A stretch of 6,022 nucleotides of DNA from Deltaproteobacteria bacterium (GCA_003647375.1 QMMS01000278.1:1-6022), one strand, 5' to 3'. Numbered from the stretch's first letter, positions 1 to 5,611 are shown. The notes: a model not told the origin generated them from the sequence alone. Program-made: numbers and translations.

Positions 1-345
1 AATCTCTTTCAGTTTTCCCGCAATCAAATCTTCCACGACCGGTCTTATTTCAGCTCTCTCCGCATCATGATAAACATCGATGCCAACCTGTTTGAACCCC
101 ATCAGCGGCCGCATACCAATACCACCCACCACCAGCACGTTCACTTTATGGCTCGACAGCAGGTTTACCGGAACCATACACCCACCCTGAACATGCTCCT
201 CGTTTTGCAGGGTTGTGACTTCTTTTATTTCCCCGTCTACAACATCGATGAATGTAAAAACGTCACAATGACCAAAATGACCTGATCTTGTGCCATCCAG
301 TCCGCCTGCTCCATTTGATGGAACTGCTATTCTTCCATTTTTCAT
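1..345 (-). CDS. MTH1175/NifX-like metal-cluster-binding protein (ORP-like), C-terminus cut by window edge
   Basis: An open frame of 115 codons without a stop runs from an ATG at 345 off the left edge, so the C-terminus is missing. The start is supported by a full AGGAGG at 355-360, 9 nt upstream. The protein opens MKNGRIAVPSNGAGGLDG and continues with SGHFGHCDVFTFIDV (residues 21-35), the signature of the dinitrogenase iron-molybdenum cofactor family (NifX, NafY, MTH1175, orange protein). A VNVLVVGGIG strand-turn (about 68-77) and the segment GIDVYHDAE (88-96) also fit the fold. Cys27 and Cys56 and His23/His26 are candidate metal ligands. It is the last gene visible in the operon, 34 bp after the second ATPase. 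Known: family members bind Mo-Fe or Mo-Cu clusters. Inferred: it could be the ORP-type partner of the two ATPases; substrate and cluster cannot be read from the sequence. Confidence 0.88.
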   Translation of the reverse strand, partial: MKNGRIAVPSNGAGGLDGTRSGHFGHCDVFTFIDVVDGEIKEVTTLQNEEHVQGGCMVPVNLLSSHKVNVLVVGGIGMRPLMGFKQVGIDVYHDAERAEIRPVVEDLIAGKLKEI

Positions 346-379
346 GATTCATATCCTCCTTATATGTTCTGATGATAGA

Positions 380-1243
380 TTATAAATACTTTCTAACGTT
401 ATCCCACAGTTGTTTGATTGTTATACTCAGTTCACAATTTTGATCATACTCAAATATTGTTTTCCCTTGAACCATGGATTTGGTAAAATGAAAATCAAAA
501 GGAACTTTCCCCACGATGGGAATGTTTCTCTTCTTTGCAAGTACCTCAACAGCCTCTGTCTGATCGAGATTCAAATCAAATTTATTCACGCATATCATGC
601 ACGGAACTTTGAAATGATCCGCAAGTTCCAACACCCGTTGCATGTCATGTAAGCCGGAAACAGTGGGTTCGGTCACAACGAGCATAGCCGTGGCACCGCC
701 TACTGAAGCGATAACCGGGCATCCCACCCCCGGAGGCCCGTCCGTGATGATCAATTCCAGGTGGTGTGTCTCTGCTAACTTTCTTGCCTCCTGGCGGACA
801 AGTGTAACCAGTTTTCCGGAATTTTCTTCTGCAATACCCAGCCTGGCATGCACCATGGCGCCGAAGCGGGTGTTGGAAATAAACCACTCCCCACATTTCT
901 TGACCGGAAAATCGATGGCCTGCTCCGGGCAGAGATCGACACAGACCCCACAGCCTTCGCAATCGATTTCATCGATCACGAAATCTTCACTGATGGCATC
1001 AAAACGACAGAGTTCGATACACTGACCGCACAGTGAACATTTTTCGGAATCGATGATGGCAACATTACCTCCCATAAAATCCGTTCGTTGTTGAACGTCC
1101 GGATCCATGAGCAGGTGAAGATCTGCAGCATCCACATCTGCGTCACATAACACACTGTTTTTATTAATCGAAGCAAAAGCAGCCATCAAGCTTGTTTTAC
1201 CTGTTCCGCCTTTACCGCTCAAAACCACCAGTTCTTTTATCAA
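380..1243 (-). CDS. MinD/Mrp-family P-loop ATPase with inserted 2x[4Fe-4S] ferredoxin domain (second paralogue)
   Basis: A 287-residue cytoplasmic ATPase. The deviant Walker A motif KGGTGKT lies at residues 11-17 with the signature lysine K11, the acidic DADVDAAD stretch is at 34-41, and the switch II/Walker B motif DGPPG starts at D168. Between them sits a bacterial-ferredoxin insert with two CxxCxxCxxxC motifs (C69, C72, C75, C79 and C95, C98, C101, C105), enough for two [4Fe-4S] clusters. The first motif ends CR instead of the usual CP. The start is TTG at 1243, preceded by GAGGGG (1251-1256) that lies in the last codons of the upstream gene; the upstream stop is 4 bp away, so translation is probably coupled. 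It is a paralogue of the gene before it. The pair matches the two 'iron-sulfur cluster-binding/ATPase' genes of the Desulfovibrio ORP locus (DVU2103/DVU2104 type). Whether it loads Fe-S or Mo clusters or positions proteins in the cell is not decided by sequence. Confidence 0.95.
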   Translation of the reverse strand: MIKELVVLSGKGGTGKTSLMAAFASINKNSVLCDADVDAADLHLLMDPDVQQRTDFMGGNVAIIDSEKCSLCGQCIELCRFDAISEDFVIDEIDCEGCGVCVDLCPEQAIDFPVKKCGEWFISNTRFGAMVHARLGIAEENSGKLVTLVRQEARKLAETHHLELIITDGPPGVGCPVIASVGGATAMLVVTEPTVSGLHDMQRVLELADHFKVPCMICVNKFDLNLDQTEAVEVLAKKRNIPIVGKVPFDFHFTKSMVQGKTIFEYDQNCELSITIKQLWDNVRKYL

Positions 1244-1247
1244 GGTC

Positions 1248-2087
1248 CTACCCCTCTACCATATTTTGAATTTTACTATGCAACACCAAGAATTTATCCT
1301 TCCACTCGGGCATCGCTTCGATCATCAGTTGCCCACGCGAATAGGTCTCTGCTATCCTGCGATCAAAGGGTATCTCCATCAGGATCGGCATGTTTTCCTC
1401 CTGAGCATACTGTCTGACATTGTCGTTGCCGATGTCGGAGCGGTTGATGACAAGACCGTAGGGAATGCGAAGAAGCTTTACAGCCTCCACGGCAAGCTTC
1501 AGATCATGCAGGCCAAAAGGCGTCGGTTCCGTTACCATCAGGACAAAATCCGTATCTTTCATGGCCGTAATCACCGGGCATGATGTGCCGGGAGGTGCAT
1601 CGATAATATTGATCTTATCAGGCTTTGCCAGTGACCTGACCTTTCTGATCAACGGCGGTGACATGGCTTCGCCAACCCGAAGACGACCGTGGACAAAGTC
1701 AATGGAATCGAGAAAACCCTCTTCAATCACGCCAAGCTCGCGGCCAATTTCGGTGATAGCCCCTTCGGGACATACCACCATACAACCACCACAGCTGTGG
1801 CACAGCTCCGGAAACGTGAGAATTGTCTTGCCCGCAATGGCAATCACCTTGAACCGACAGATGTCGGAACATTTCCGGCACAAGGTGCATTTATCCTTAT
1901 CGATTTCAGGAACCGCCGTAAACACGGTTTCTGTACGTTCTATTTTCGGTTTTATAAAAAGATGGGCGTTAGGCTCTTCCACATCACAATCCAGCAGTTG
2001 TACGTCCGACCCGATGGATACCGCCAGGTTGGTAGCTACTGTGGTTTTGCCTGTCCCGCCCTTACCGCTGGCTATACTGATAATCAT
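1248..2087 (-). CDS. MinD/Mrp-family P-loop ATPase with inserted 2x[4Fe-4S] ferredoxin domain (first paralogue)
   Basis: A 279-residue ATPase that begins MIISIASGKGGTGKTT. The deviant Walker A is at residues 9-16 with signature lysine K9, DCDVEEPN at 33-40 is the usual acidic stretch after it, and DAPPG at 163-167 is switch II. The ferredoxin insert has C67, C70, C73, C77 and C96, C99, C102, C106. The TEPTPFGLHD segment in the C-terminal third is shared, slightly altered, with the next gene (TEPTVSGLHD), so the two arose by duplication and may form a heterodimer (inference). The ATG at 2087 has GGTGA 5 nt upstream, formed by the last codons and stop of the preceding gene, with 4 bp between genes. 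No membrane segment or signal peptide is visible, so it should be cytoplasmic. Family members act in Fe-S cluster carriage (Mrp/NBP35) or cell positioning (MinD); ORP-locus context favours a complex with the NifX-like proteins. Confidence 0.95.
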   Translation of the reverse strand: MIISIASGKGGTGKTTVATNLAVSIGSDVQLLDCDVEEPNAHLFIKPKIERTETVFTAVPEIDKDKCTLCRKCSDICRFKVIAIAGKTILTFPELCHSCGGCMVVCPEGAITEIGRELGVIEEGFLDSIDFVHGRLRVGEAMSPPLIRKVRSLAKPDKINIIDAPPGTSCPVITAMKDTDFVLMVTEPTPFGLHDLKLAVEAVKLLRIPYGLVINRSDIGNDNVRQYAQEENMPILMEIPFDRRIAETYSRGQLMIEAMPEWKDKFLVLHSKIQNMVEG

Positions 2088-2091
2088 AATC

Positions 2092-2880
2092 TCACCCTAA
2101 GGCCTGGATTTTTTTTAAATGTTCAAGCAGTTGATCGGCCTCTTTTTTTCCTGCTTCAACAGGGAGCTGCATCAAAATCCCCAGCCCCTCGCTTGCTTCA
2201 TGAAAATCGCCGGGTGAAAGTGAGCTTACAGCGGCACAGTTGAGCATGGGTTGCTTGGCGATAACGGACCCGATTAATTCAAGGCCGGTCATATCACCAA
2301 CATTCTCATCCGTAACCAAAAGGTCAAACACTTTTTCTGAAACCGCGGAAAGTGCCTTGCGGCCCGACTCCAGACATGTGGTTTTCACATCGCTTTCATC
2401 CAGAGCAGTTTTGAAAGCCGAGGTGGATAAATAATTCTCACTGACTACTAAAATGTGTATCATTCGCTTTTCACCTTTATAAAAACCTGTTTGGAACATA
2501 TTGCACAAATGATTCCTGCCTTTGCAGAACTGCCATCGCCCTTTCATCTTTCCCTTATCACCTAAAATAATTCCAGGCTTCATCCTGTTGTCGAGAAAGC
2601 ATGTAACAGCATCATCTACCTCACCCGTAACCCAAGAATATATCTTAACGCCGTTAAAACTCAGATATTGCAGGGAAGCGCGATCGATCCCACCGCAAAT
2701 CAGTACGTCGACCTCCAGGTCCACCAACTGTTTCATCTTCGCAATGACCGACCAGCCTTTGGTTGTCAGATTATCCCGGGCGACGACACCGGCGTTCTGT
2801 GTTTCCAGTAAAACAAACCCCTGGGTCTGGTCAAAACGGGGTGAAATCTTTGTATGAAACATTGGAATGGCAATTTTCAT
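2092..2880 (-). CDS. NifX-like domain fused to a degenerate response-regulator receiver domain
   Basis: A 262-residue two-domain protein, first gene of the operon. Residues 1-105 are a NifX/MTH1175-like domain: MKIAIPMF, SPRFDQTQGFVLLET (13-27), DVLICGGIDR (58-67) and IYSWVTGEVDDAV (80-92) fit the family. Residues 106-139 form a basic linker with C119 and C126. Residues 140-262 read as a receiver domain: HILVVSENY is strand 1, TDENVGDMTGLELI (190-203) carries the candidate phospho-acceptor D191, and AAVSSLSPGD is strand 4. The acidic pair after strand 1 is reduced to S147-E148, and the conserved Lys-Pro of strand 5 reads Leu-Pro (239-240), so phosphorylation by a kinase is doubtful. The ATG at 2880 has only a weak upstream ribosome site (GAGAAAG). 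An internal ATG at codon 140 has a much better one, so a second product is possible. It takes the place of the small NifX-like partner expected in ORP clusters; function is inferred. Confidence 0.88.
   Translation of the reverse strand: MKIAIPMFHTKISPRFDQTQGFVLLETQNAGVVARDNLTTKGWSVIAKMKQLVDLEVDVLICGGIDRASLQYLSFNGVKIYSWVTGEVDDAVTCFLDNRMKPGIILGDKGKMKGRWQFCKGRNHLCNMFQTGFYKGEKRMIHILVVSENYLSTSAFKTALDESDVKTTCLESGRKALSAVSEKVFDLLVTDENVGDMTGLELIGSVIAKQPMLNCAAVSSLSPGDFHEASEGLGILMQLPVEAGKKEADQLLEHLKKIQALG
2461..2478 (-). promoter_or_regulatory. Internal ribosome binding site and ATG for the receiver-like domain
   Basis: On the minus strand AAAGGTGA (2471-2478) lies 7 nt before an in-frame ATG (2461-2463), codon 140 of the fusion gene and exactly at the first residue of the receiver-like domain. 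It is stronger than the site in front of the annotated start. It may allow separate synthesis of a 123-residue receiver-like protein, or be a relic of two once-separate genes. Translation from it is inferred. Confidence 0.5.
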
Positions 2881-2929
2881 GTTGCTTTCTCACACTTTCC
2901 GCATCGAAATTAATTTCATTATTTGTCAT

Positions 2930-2945
2930 TGCATGGTGTGTGCCA
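2930..2945 (-). promoter_or_regulatory. Sigma-54 (-24/-12) promoter of the minus-strand operon
   Basis: The minus strand reads TGGCAC-ACACC-ATGCA, against the consensus TGGCAC-N5-TTGCW. The GG and GC doublets are exactly 12 nt apart, and only one base of the -12 element departs (ATGC for TTGC). Counting from the GC doublet puts the transcription start near 2919, about 39 nt ahead of the ATG at 2880. A divergent sigma-54 activator gene lies next to it, which supports the call. Confidence 0.85.
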
Positions 2946-3031
2946 CATTGAAAAAAACCAGCCATTCTTTCAATTATAATTTATATTTCACAATGTTATA
3001 TCATTTTCAATTCTCAAAGTAATAAGGATAT

Positions 3032-3049
3032 AATTGCGATATTGCAATT
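3032..3049. promoter_or_regulatory. Palindrome TTGC-N6-GCAA, candidate enhancer (UAS) for the sigma-54 activator
   Basis: The sequence AATTGC-GATATT-GCAATT has perfect 6-bp arms, and two of the three inner base pairs also match. Its centre lies about 121 bp upstream of the predicted start at 2919, within the usual range for enhancers of sigma-54 activators. The right half also pairs with the next repeat: TGCAA (3043-3047) and TTGCA (3055-3059) form a second inverted pair with a 7-nt gap. Binding by the adjacent regulator is inferred. Confidence 0.55.
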
Positions 3050-3054
3050 TATTG

Positions 3055-3069
3055 TTGCATTGCATTGCA
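3055..3069. repeat. Triple TTGCA direct repeat, part of the candidate enhancer
   Basis: Three head-to-tail copies of TTGCA follow the palindrome directly. The same half-site word occurs in the palindrome, so this may be an extended array of activator half-sites about 140 bp upstream of the operon start. Slippage-prone short repeats by chance in AT-rich DNA are the alternative. Confidence 0.5.
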
Positions 3070-3135
3070 TTTTTACTATATCATTTAAGCACCAACTGTT
3101 GACAGAATCATAAAAAGGCCGAAATTCCGTCATGA

Positions 3136-3151
3136 CCCTGCCTATGCAGGG
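3136..3151. repeat. REP-like hairpin
   Basis: CCCTGC-CTAT-GCAGGG forms a perfect 6-bp stem with a 4-nt loop, preceded by ATTCCGTCATGA. The context resembles the dispersed REP-type sequence (CCGTCAT followed by a GC-rich hairpin) common in proteobacterial intergenic DNA. It lies in the leader of the activator gene, 115 bp before its start. No T-run follows, so it is not a typical terminator. Confidence 0.5.
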
Positions 3152-3265
3152 GTAAGCATGTGGGAACAACGCCAAAAGACAACATAAGGTTTTTTACGAA
3201 GCCGTCAACTATAGCATTTGTCAAAATAACGCTCTGATTACTCCGAAAAGCCGAGGAGAAAAACT

Positions 3266-4624
3266 TTGGACCGTAAAAGAAAATCCATCAGTAAAAGCGC
3301 TCAGCAAAACACCCATTTTGAAACCATTCTCGATGCCATTGCCGACGGCGTGTTCACCATCGACCTCGATTTCAACATCACTTATTTCAACTGCGCCGCC
3401 GAAACGATCACGGGTGTATCAAGAGACCAGGCACTGGGTCAGAAATGCTTTGATGTCTTCCGGGCCAATATATGCCAGACATCCTGCACTTTGGATAAAA
3501 CCATACAGTCAGGCAAACAAGGCATCAATCATCCCATCAATATTTTAAATAGTCAGGGTGACCGAATATCCGCCACTGTGAGCACCTCCGCGCTGATGGA
3601 CAATCAAGGAAAAACAATTGGAGGAGTAGAGATTTTCAGGGATCTTTCCGCCATGGAGACACTGCGCAAGAAAATCGACAACCAGTATCGGTTTGAGGAC
3701 ATCATCAGTAAAAATCATGACATCCAGAAAATTTTTGACATCCTGCCGGACATCGCCACGAGCGGCAGCACCATCCTCCTCGAGGGGCCCAGCGGGTCGG
3801 GCAAAGAACTCTTTGCGCGGGCAATTCACAACGTAAGTGGGAAACGGGGAGAATTCGTGGCCGTAAACTGTGCTGCTCTACCGGATACCCTGTTGGAGTC
3901 CGAACTATTCGGCTACAATAAAGGTGCCTTCAGCGAAGCCAAAAAAGACAAGCCCGGACGATTTGCACGGGCAGCGGGCGGGACACTGTTTCTGGACGAG
4001 ATCGGCGATATCTCGACAGCGCTCCAGGTAAAACTGCTGCGGGTTCTACAGGAAAAAGAATACGAGCCGCTAGGGGCGACAGCTACCATGAAAACAGACG
4101 CACGAATAATTACCTCGACCAACAGGACATTGTCTGAACTCGTTGCCCGGGGGTCCTTTCGTGAAGACCTGTTCTATCGACTCAATGTTATCAGAATCGA
4201 ACTTCCTCCCCTTTCCAGCCGCCGTGAAGACATCCCCCTGCTGATCCAGAACTTCATTCAGAAATTCAATGCACTCAAGGGCAAAGAGATCAAAGGGATA
4301 TCCGATCATGCACTCAATATCTTGATGCGATACAATTTCCCGGGAAACATTCGGGAGTTGGAAAATATTATCGAATTTGCCTTCGTGCTCTGTCGCTACG
4401 ACATAATACAAACAAAGCATCTTTCCAGGGACATTCAGGCCGGCGCCATTAAAAGCGCTGTCGGGGAACGCAGTCCTGCTCCCCCCCAACTCGATCAGGC
4501 CGAAAAAGATGCCATCGTTGCAGCACTTGACCGCCATCGGGGCCACCGTGGGAAAACCGCAGAATATCTGAAAATAGACAAGTCGACGCTGTGGCGAAAA
4601 ATGAAAAAATACGGGATTGAGTAG
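3266..4624 (+). CDS. Sigma-54-dependent transcriptional activator (PAS - AAA+ - Fis-type HTH)
   Basis: A 452-residue enhancer-binding protein. The start is TTG at 3266 with GAGGAG (3253-3258) 7 nt upstream. Residues 18-130 are a PAS domain with cysteines C43, C61, C70 and C74 (CxxxC in the loop NICQTSC), which may bind metal, heme or an Fe-S cluster or sense redox. Residues 143-380 are the sigma-54 AAA+ domain: Walker A GPSGSGKE (174-181), ELFGYNKGAF (213-222), Walker B GGTLFLDEIGD (238-248), arginine region GSFREDLFYRLNV (296-308) and the FPGNIRELENI segment. The loop that touches sigma-54, GAFTGA in most members, reads GAFSEA (220-225). The C-terminal 44 residues (409-452) form a Fis-type HTH with GKTAEYLKIDKSTLWRK. 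There is no receiver domain, so it is not a classical NtrC-type response regulator. It is divergent from the ORP-like operon with its sigma-54 promoter, like DVU2106 of D. vulgaris, and is probably the operon's own activator (inference). Confidence 0.95.
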   Translation: MDRKRKSISKSAQQNTHFETILDAIADGVFTIDLDFNITYFNCAAETITGVSRDQALGQKCFDVFRANICQTSCTLDKTIQSGKQGINHPINILNSQGDRISATVSTSALMDNQGKTIGGVEIFRDLSAMETLRKKIDNQYRFEDIISKNHDIQKIFDILPDIATSGSTILLEGPSGSGKELFARAIHNVSGKRGEFVAVNCAALPDTLLESELFGYNKGAFSEAKKDKPGRFARAAGGTLFLDEIGDISTALQVKLLRVLQEKEYEPLGATATMKTDARIITSTNRTLSELVARGSFREDLFYRLNVIRIELPPLSSRREDIPLLIQNFIQKFNALKGKEIKGISDHALNILMRYNFPGNIRELENIIEFAFVLCRYDIIQTKHLSRDIQAGAIKSAVGERSPAPPQLDQAEKDAIVAALDRHRGHRGKTAEYLKIDKSTLWRKMKKYGIE

Positions 4625-4632
4625 ATACCCAG

Positions 4633-4643
4633 GCCCAAAGGGC
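4633..4643 (+). other. Short hairpin just after the activator gene
   Basis: GCCC-AAA-GGGC, 8 nt after the stop codon, could stem with two flanking C-G pairs. It has no T-run behind it, so it is at best a weak or Rho-assisted end for the activator transcript. No better terminator is visible before 4700. Confidence 0.25.
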
Positions 4644-4700
4644 TCGGCACTGATTTAACCCTATAAGGAATTAATATTATTCACATTCAGCGTGTGATAA

Positions 4701-4848
4701 ATCCTAAATCCGAATACCGAAATACGAAACAAATCTAAATATCAAATGTTCAAATGATATAAACATAGCTTGAACTTGTATCTCAAGGCCTTGTTTTGAT
4801 CATTCGGTATTGTTTAGGATTTCGAATTTCGTGCTTCGGATTTAAGGT
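4701..4848. repeat. Imperfect inverted repeat element, AT-rich, 'TAAATCCGAA' type
   Basis: Left arm 4701-4757 and right arm 4792-4848 match as reverse complements at about two-thirds of positions by hand alignment. The best blocks are TAAATCCGAA (4705-4714) with TTCGGATTTA (4835-4844), and CGAAAT (4718-4723) with ATTTCG (4826-4831). The arms themselves are built of degenerate CCGAA/CGAAA words. No coding frame is present. It looks like a dispersed non-coding palindromic element of the kind repeated many times in Desulfobacterales genomes (recalled, not searched). Confidence 0.65.
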
Positions 4849-4882
4849 ACTACCGCCATCGGCATAGCCAAATGTCTCTGAC

Positions 4883-4897
4883 TCCCGCGTAGCGGGA
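4883..4897. repeat. REP-like hairpin TCCCGC-GTA-GCGGGA
   Basis: A perfect 6-bp GC-rich stem with a 3-nt loop, the classic 'CCCGCgtaGCGGG' REP core. It sits between the 148-bp inverted repeat and the next hairpin, in a gene-free stretch. Confidence 0.55.
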
Positions 4898-4905
4898 TCT
4901 TGGAC

Positions 4906-4927
4906 GGTCCCAAAGGACCAGGTTTTT
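4906..4927 (+). terminator. Hairpin followed by T-run, possible terminator
   Basis: GGTCC-CAAA-GGACC (4906-4919) is a perfect 5-bp stem, followed by AGG and five T (4923-4927). It could end plus-strand transcripts from the activator gene, 280 bp upstream. The stem is short and the T-run is offset by 3 nt, so this is tentative; it may be part of the repeat cluster instead. Confidence 0.35.
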
Positions 4928-4961
4928 AGTAATGGAATAAAAAGGTAACCCCGAAAGTGGA

Positions 4962-5149
4962 TGGGTGATCCCTGTGCGAAAGTGAAACTGTCTGAGGTCC
5001 ATAGAGCCCGTTATGCCGAACAGCTTGTAAATATAACCAGATAAACGCATCCGGGATTCAAAATACAAAATTCATCTTAAAGATATGGCCCTGTTCGGCA
5101 TTACGGTCTCTTGGGAGCGAGTTTTTCATGTTCGCACAGGGATCACCCA
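4962..5149. mobile_element. MITE-like non-autonomous element with 19-bp perfect inverted ends
   Basis: The ends TGGGTGATCCCTGTGCGAA (4962-4980) and its exact reverse complement (5131-5149) enclose a further inverted pair of 16 bp with one mismatch (5008-5023 and 5091-5106, core ATGCCGAACAG). The whole 188 bp could fold into one long interrupted hairpin. It contains no credible transposase frame. The structure suggests a MITE or the fused ends of an insertion sequence that lost its interior; the transposase family cannot be named from here. No target-site duplication is evident next to the ends. Confidence 0.6.
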
Positions 5150-5188
5150 GCCGCGATACCACCAACCTTCTTTTGGGTTATAATCCCG

Positions 5189-5216
5189 AAACAAATAGTA
5201 AAATGTTCATTTGTTT
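5189..5216. repeat. AT-rich inverted repeat downstream of the small conserved gene
   Basis: AAACAAAT (5189-5196) and ATTTGTTT (5209-5216) are exact reverse complements around a 12-nt loop. The plus strand continues with two more T. The stem has only two G-C pairs, so as a terminator for convergent transcription it would be weak. The rest of 5150-5272 shows nothing recognisable. Confidence 0.3.
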
Positions 5217-5272
5217 TTGGGCTCAGGGTTATTGTGTCGATATGGTAGGATTGGATGGTTCTGCAAAAATAT

Positions 5273-5611
5273 CTACTGGTGTTCAATTTCAAGGATGACA
5301 TCTTTGGGCAATGCCAGCCCTGCGGCAACATGTATGGCCTTGCAAACCGCTGCAGGTACGACACAGGCCTCACAGCAACCTTTTTTTATTAAAACAGATC
5401 GGGAGATCCCCATGATAACACTCTCGTTTTGGGGGCTCAGTTCCTGATAGGCATTGATAGGGGTTTTTTCTTTGTAACACGAGGCCAGCTCTTTTATGGT
5501 CTCACAGGGACTGACAACTTTCAGTTCCACATTCATGTTGTCTTCCGAGGAAGCTGTAATGATGGTTTTGAACCCACAAATCCCCGTATCAACCTTGATC
5601 TTTGCTTCCAT
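5273..5611 (-). CDS. Small cysteine-rich conserved hypothetical protein (TGICGF motif)
   Basis: A 112-residue soluble protein with no signal peptide or membrane segment. It opens MEAKIKVDTGICGFKTIITA and ends in AAGLALPKDVILEIEHQ. It has seven cysteines: C12 in TGICGF, C36, C45, a cluster C79, C80 and C83 in KKGCCEACVVPAA, and C90. The ATG at 5611 has AAAGGA (5619-5624) 7 nt upstream. From memory it resembles an uncharacterised family found in anaerobes such as methanogens and sulfate reducers (perhaps DUF6951), in which the N-terminal GICGF and the C-terminal CxxCxVPxAxxKAI...AGLALPKDV parts are conserved; that identity is not certain. The cysteine pattern suggests metal or cluster binding (inference). 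It is flanked by repeats on both sides and so is probably transcribed alone. No promoter was recognised. Confidence 0.8.
   Translation of the reverse strand: MEAKIKVDTGICGFKTIITASSEDNMNVELKVVSPCETIKELASCYKEKTPINAYQELSPQNESVIMGISRSVLIKKGCCEACVVPAAVCKAIHVAAGLALPKDVILEIEHQ

Noticed and set aside
642..1025. Plus-strand open frame of 127 codons
   Set aside because: It lies opposite the second ferredoxin-MinD ATPase, has no ribosome site, and its translation has no recognisable domain.
1465..2100. Plus-strand open frame of 211 codons
   Set aside because: It is the antisense of the first ATPase gene. The real gene has family motifs on the minus strand, while this frame is serine-rich without motifs.
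3099..3104. TTGACA as a -35 box for the activator gene
   Set aside because: No acceptable -10 hexamer lies 16-18 nt downstream (the bases there read GAAATTCC), so a sigma-70 promoter is not supported.
4070..4546. Minus-strand open frame of 158 codons
   Set aside because: It is antisense to the AAA+ and linker part of the activator; no motif and no ribosome site.
4850..4990. Possible riboswitch or other structured RNA
   Set aside because: Several hairpins are present, but no core motif of a riboswitch class known to me was found on either strand, and no gene lies close downstream on the plus strand. Repeats are the simpler reading.
4850..5068. Minus-strand frame of 72 codons
   Set aside because: It runs through a REP-like hairpin, another hairpin and half of the MITE-like element, so its sequence is explained by the repeats.
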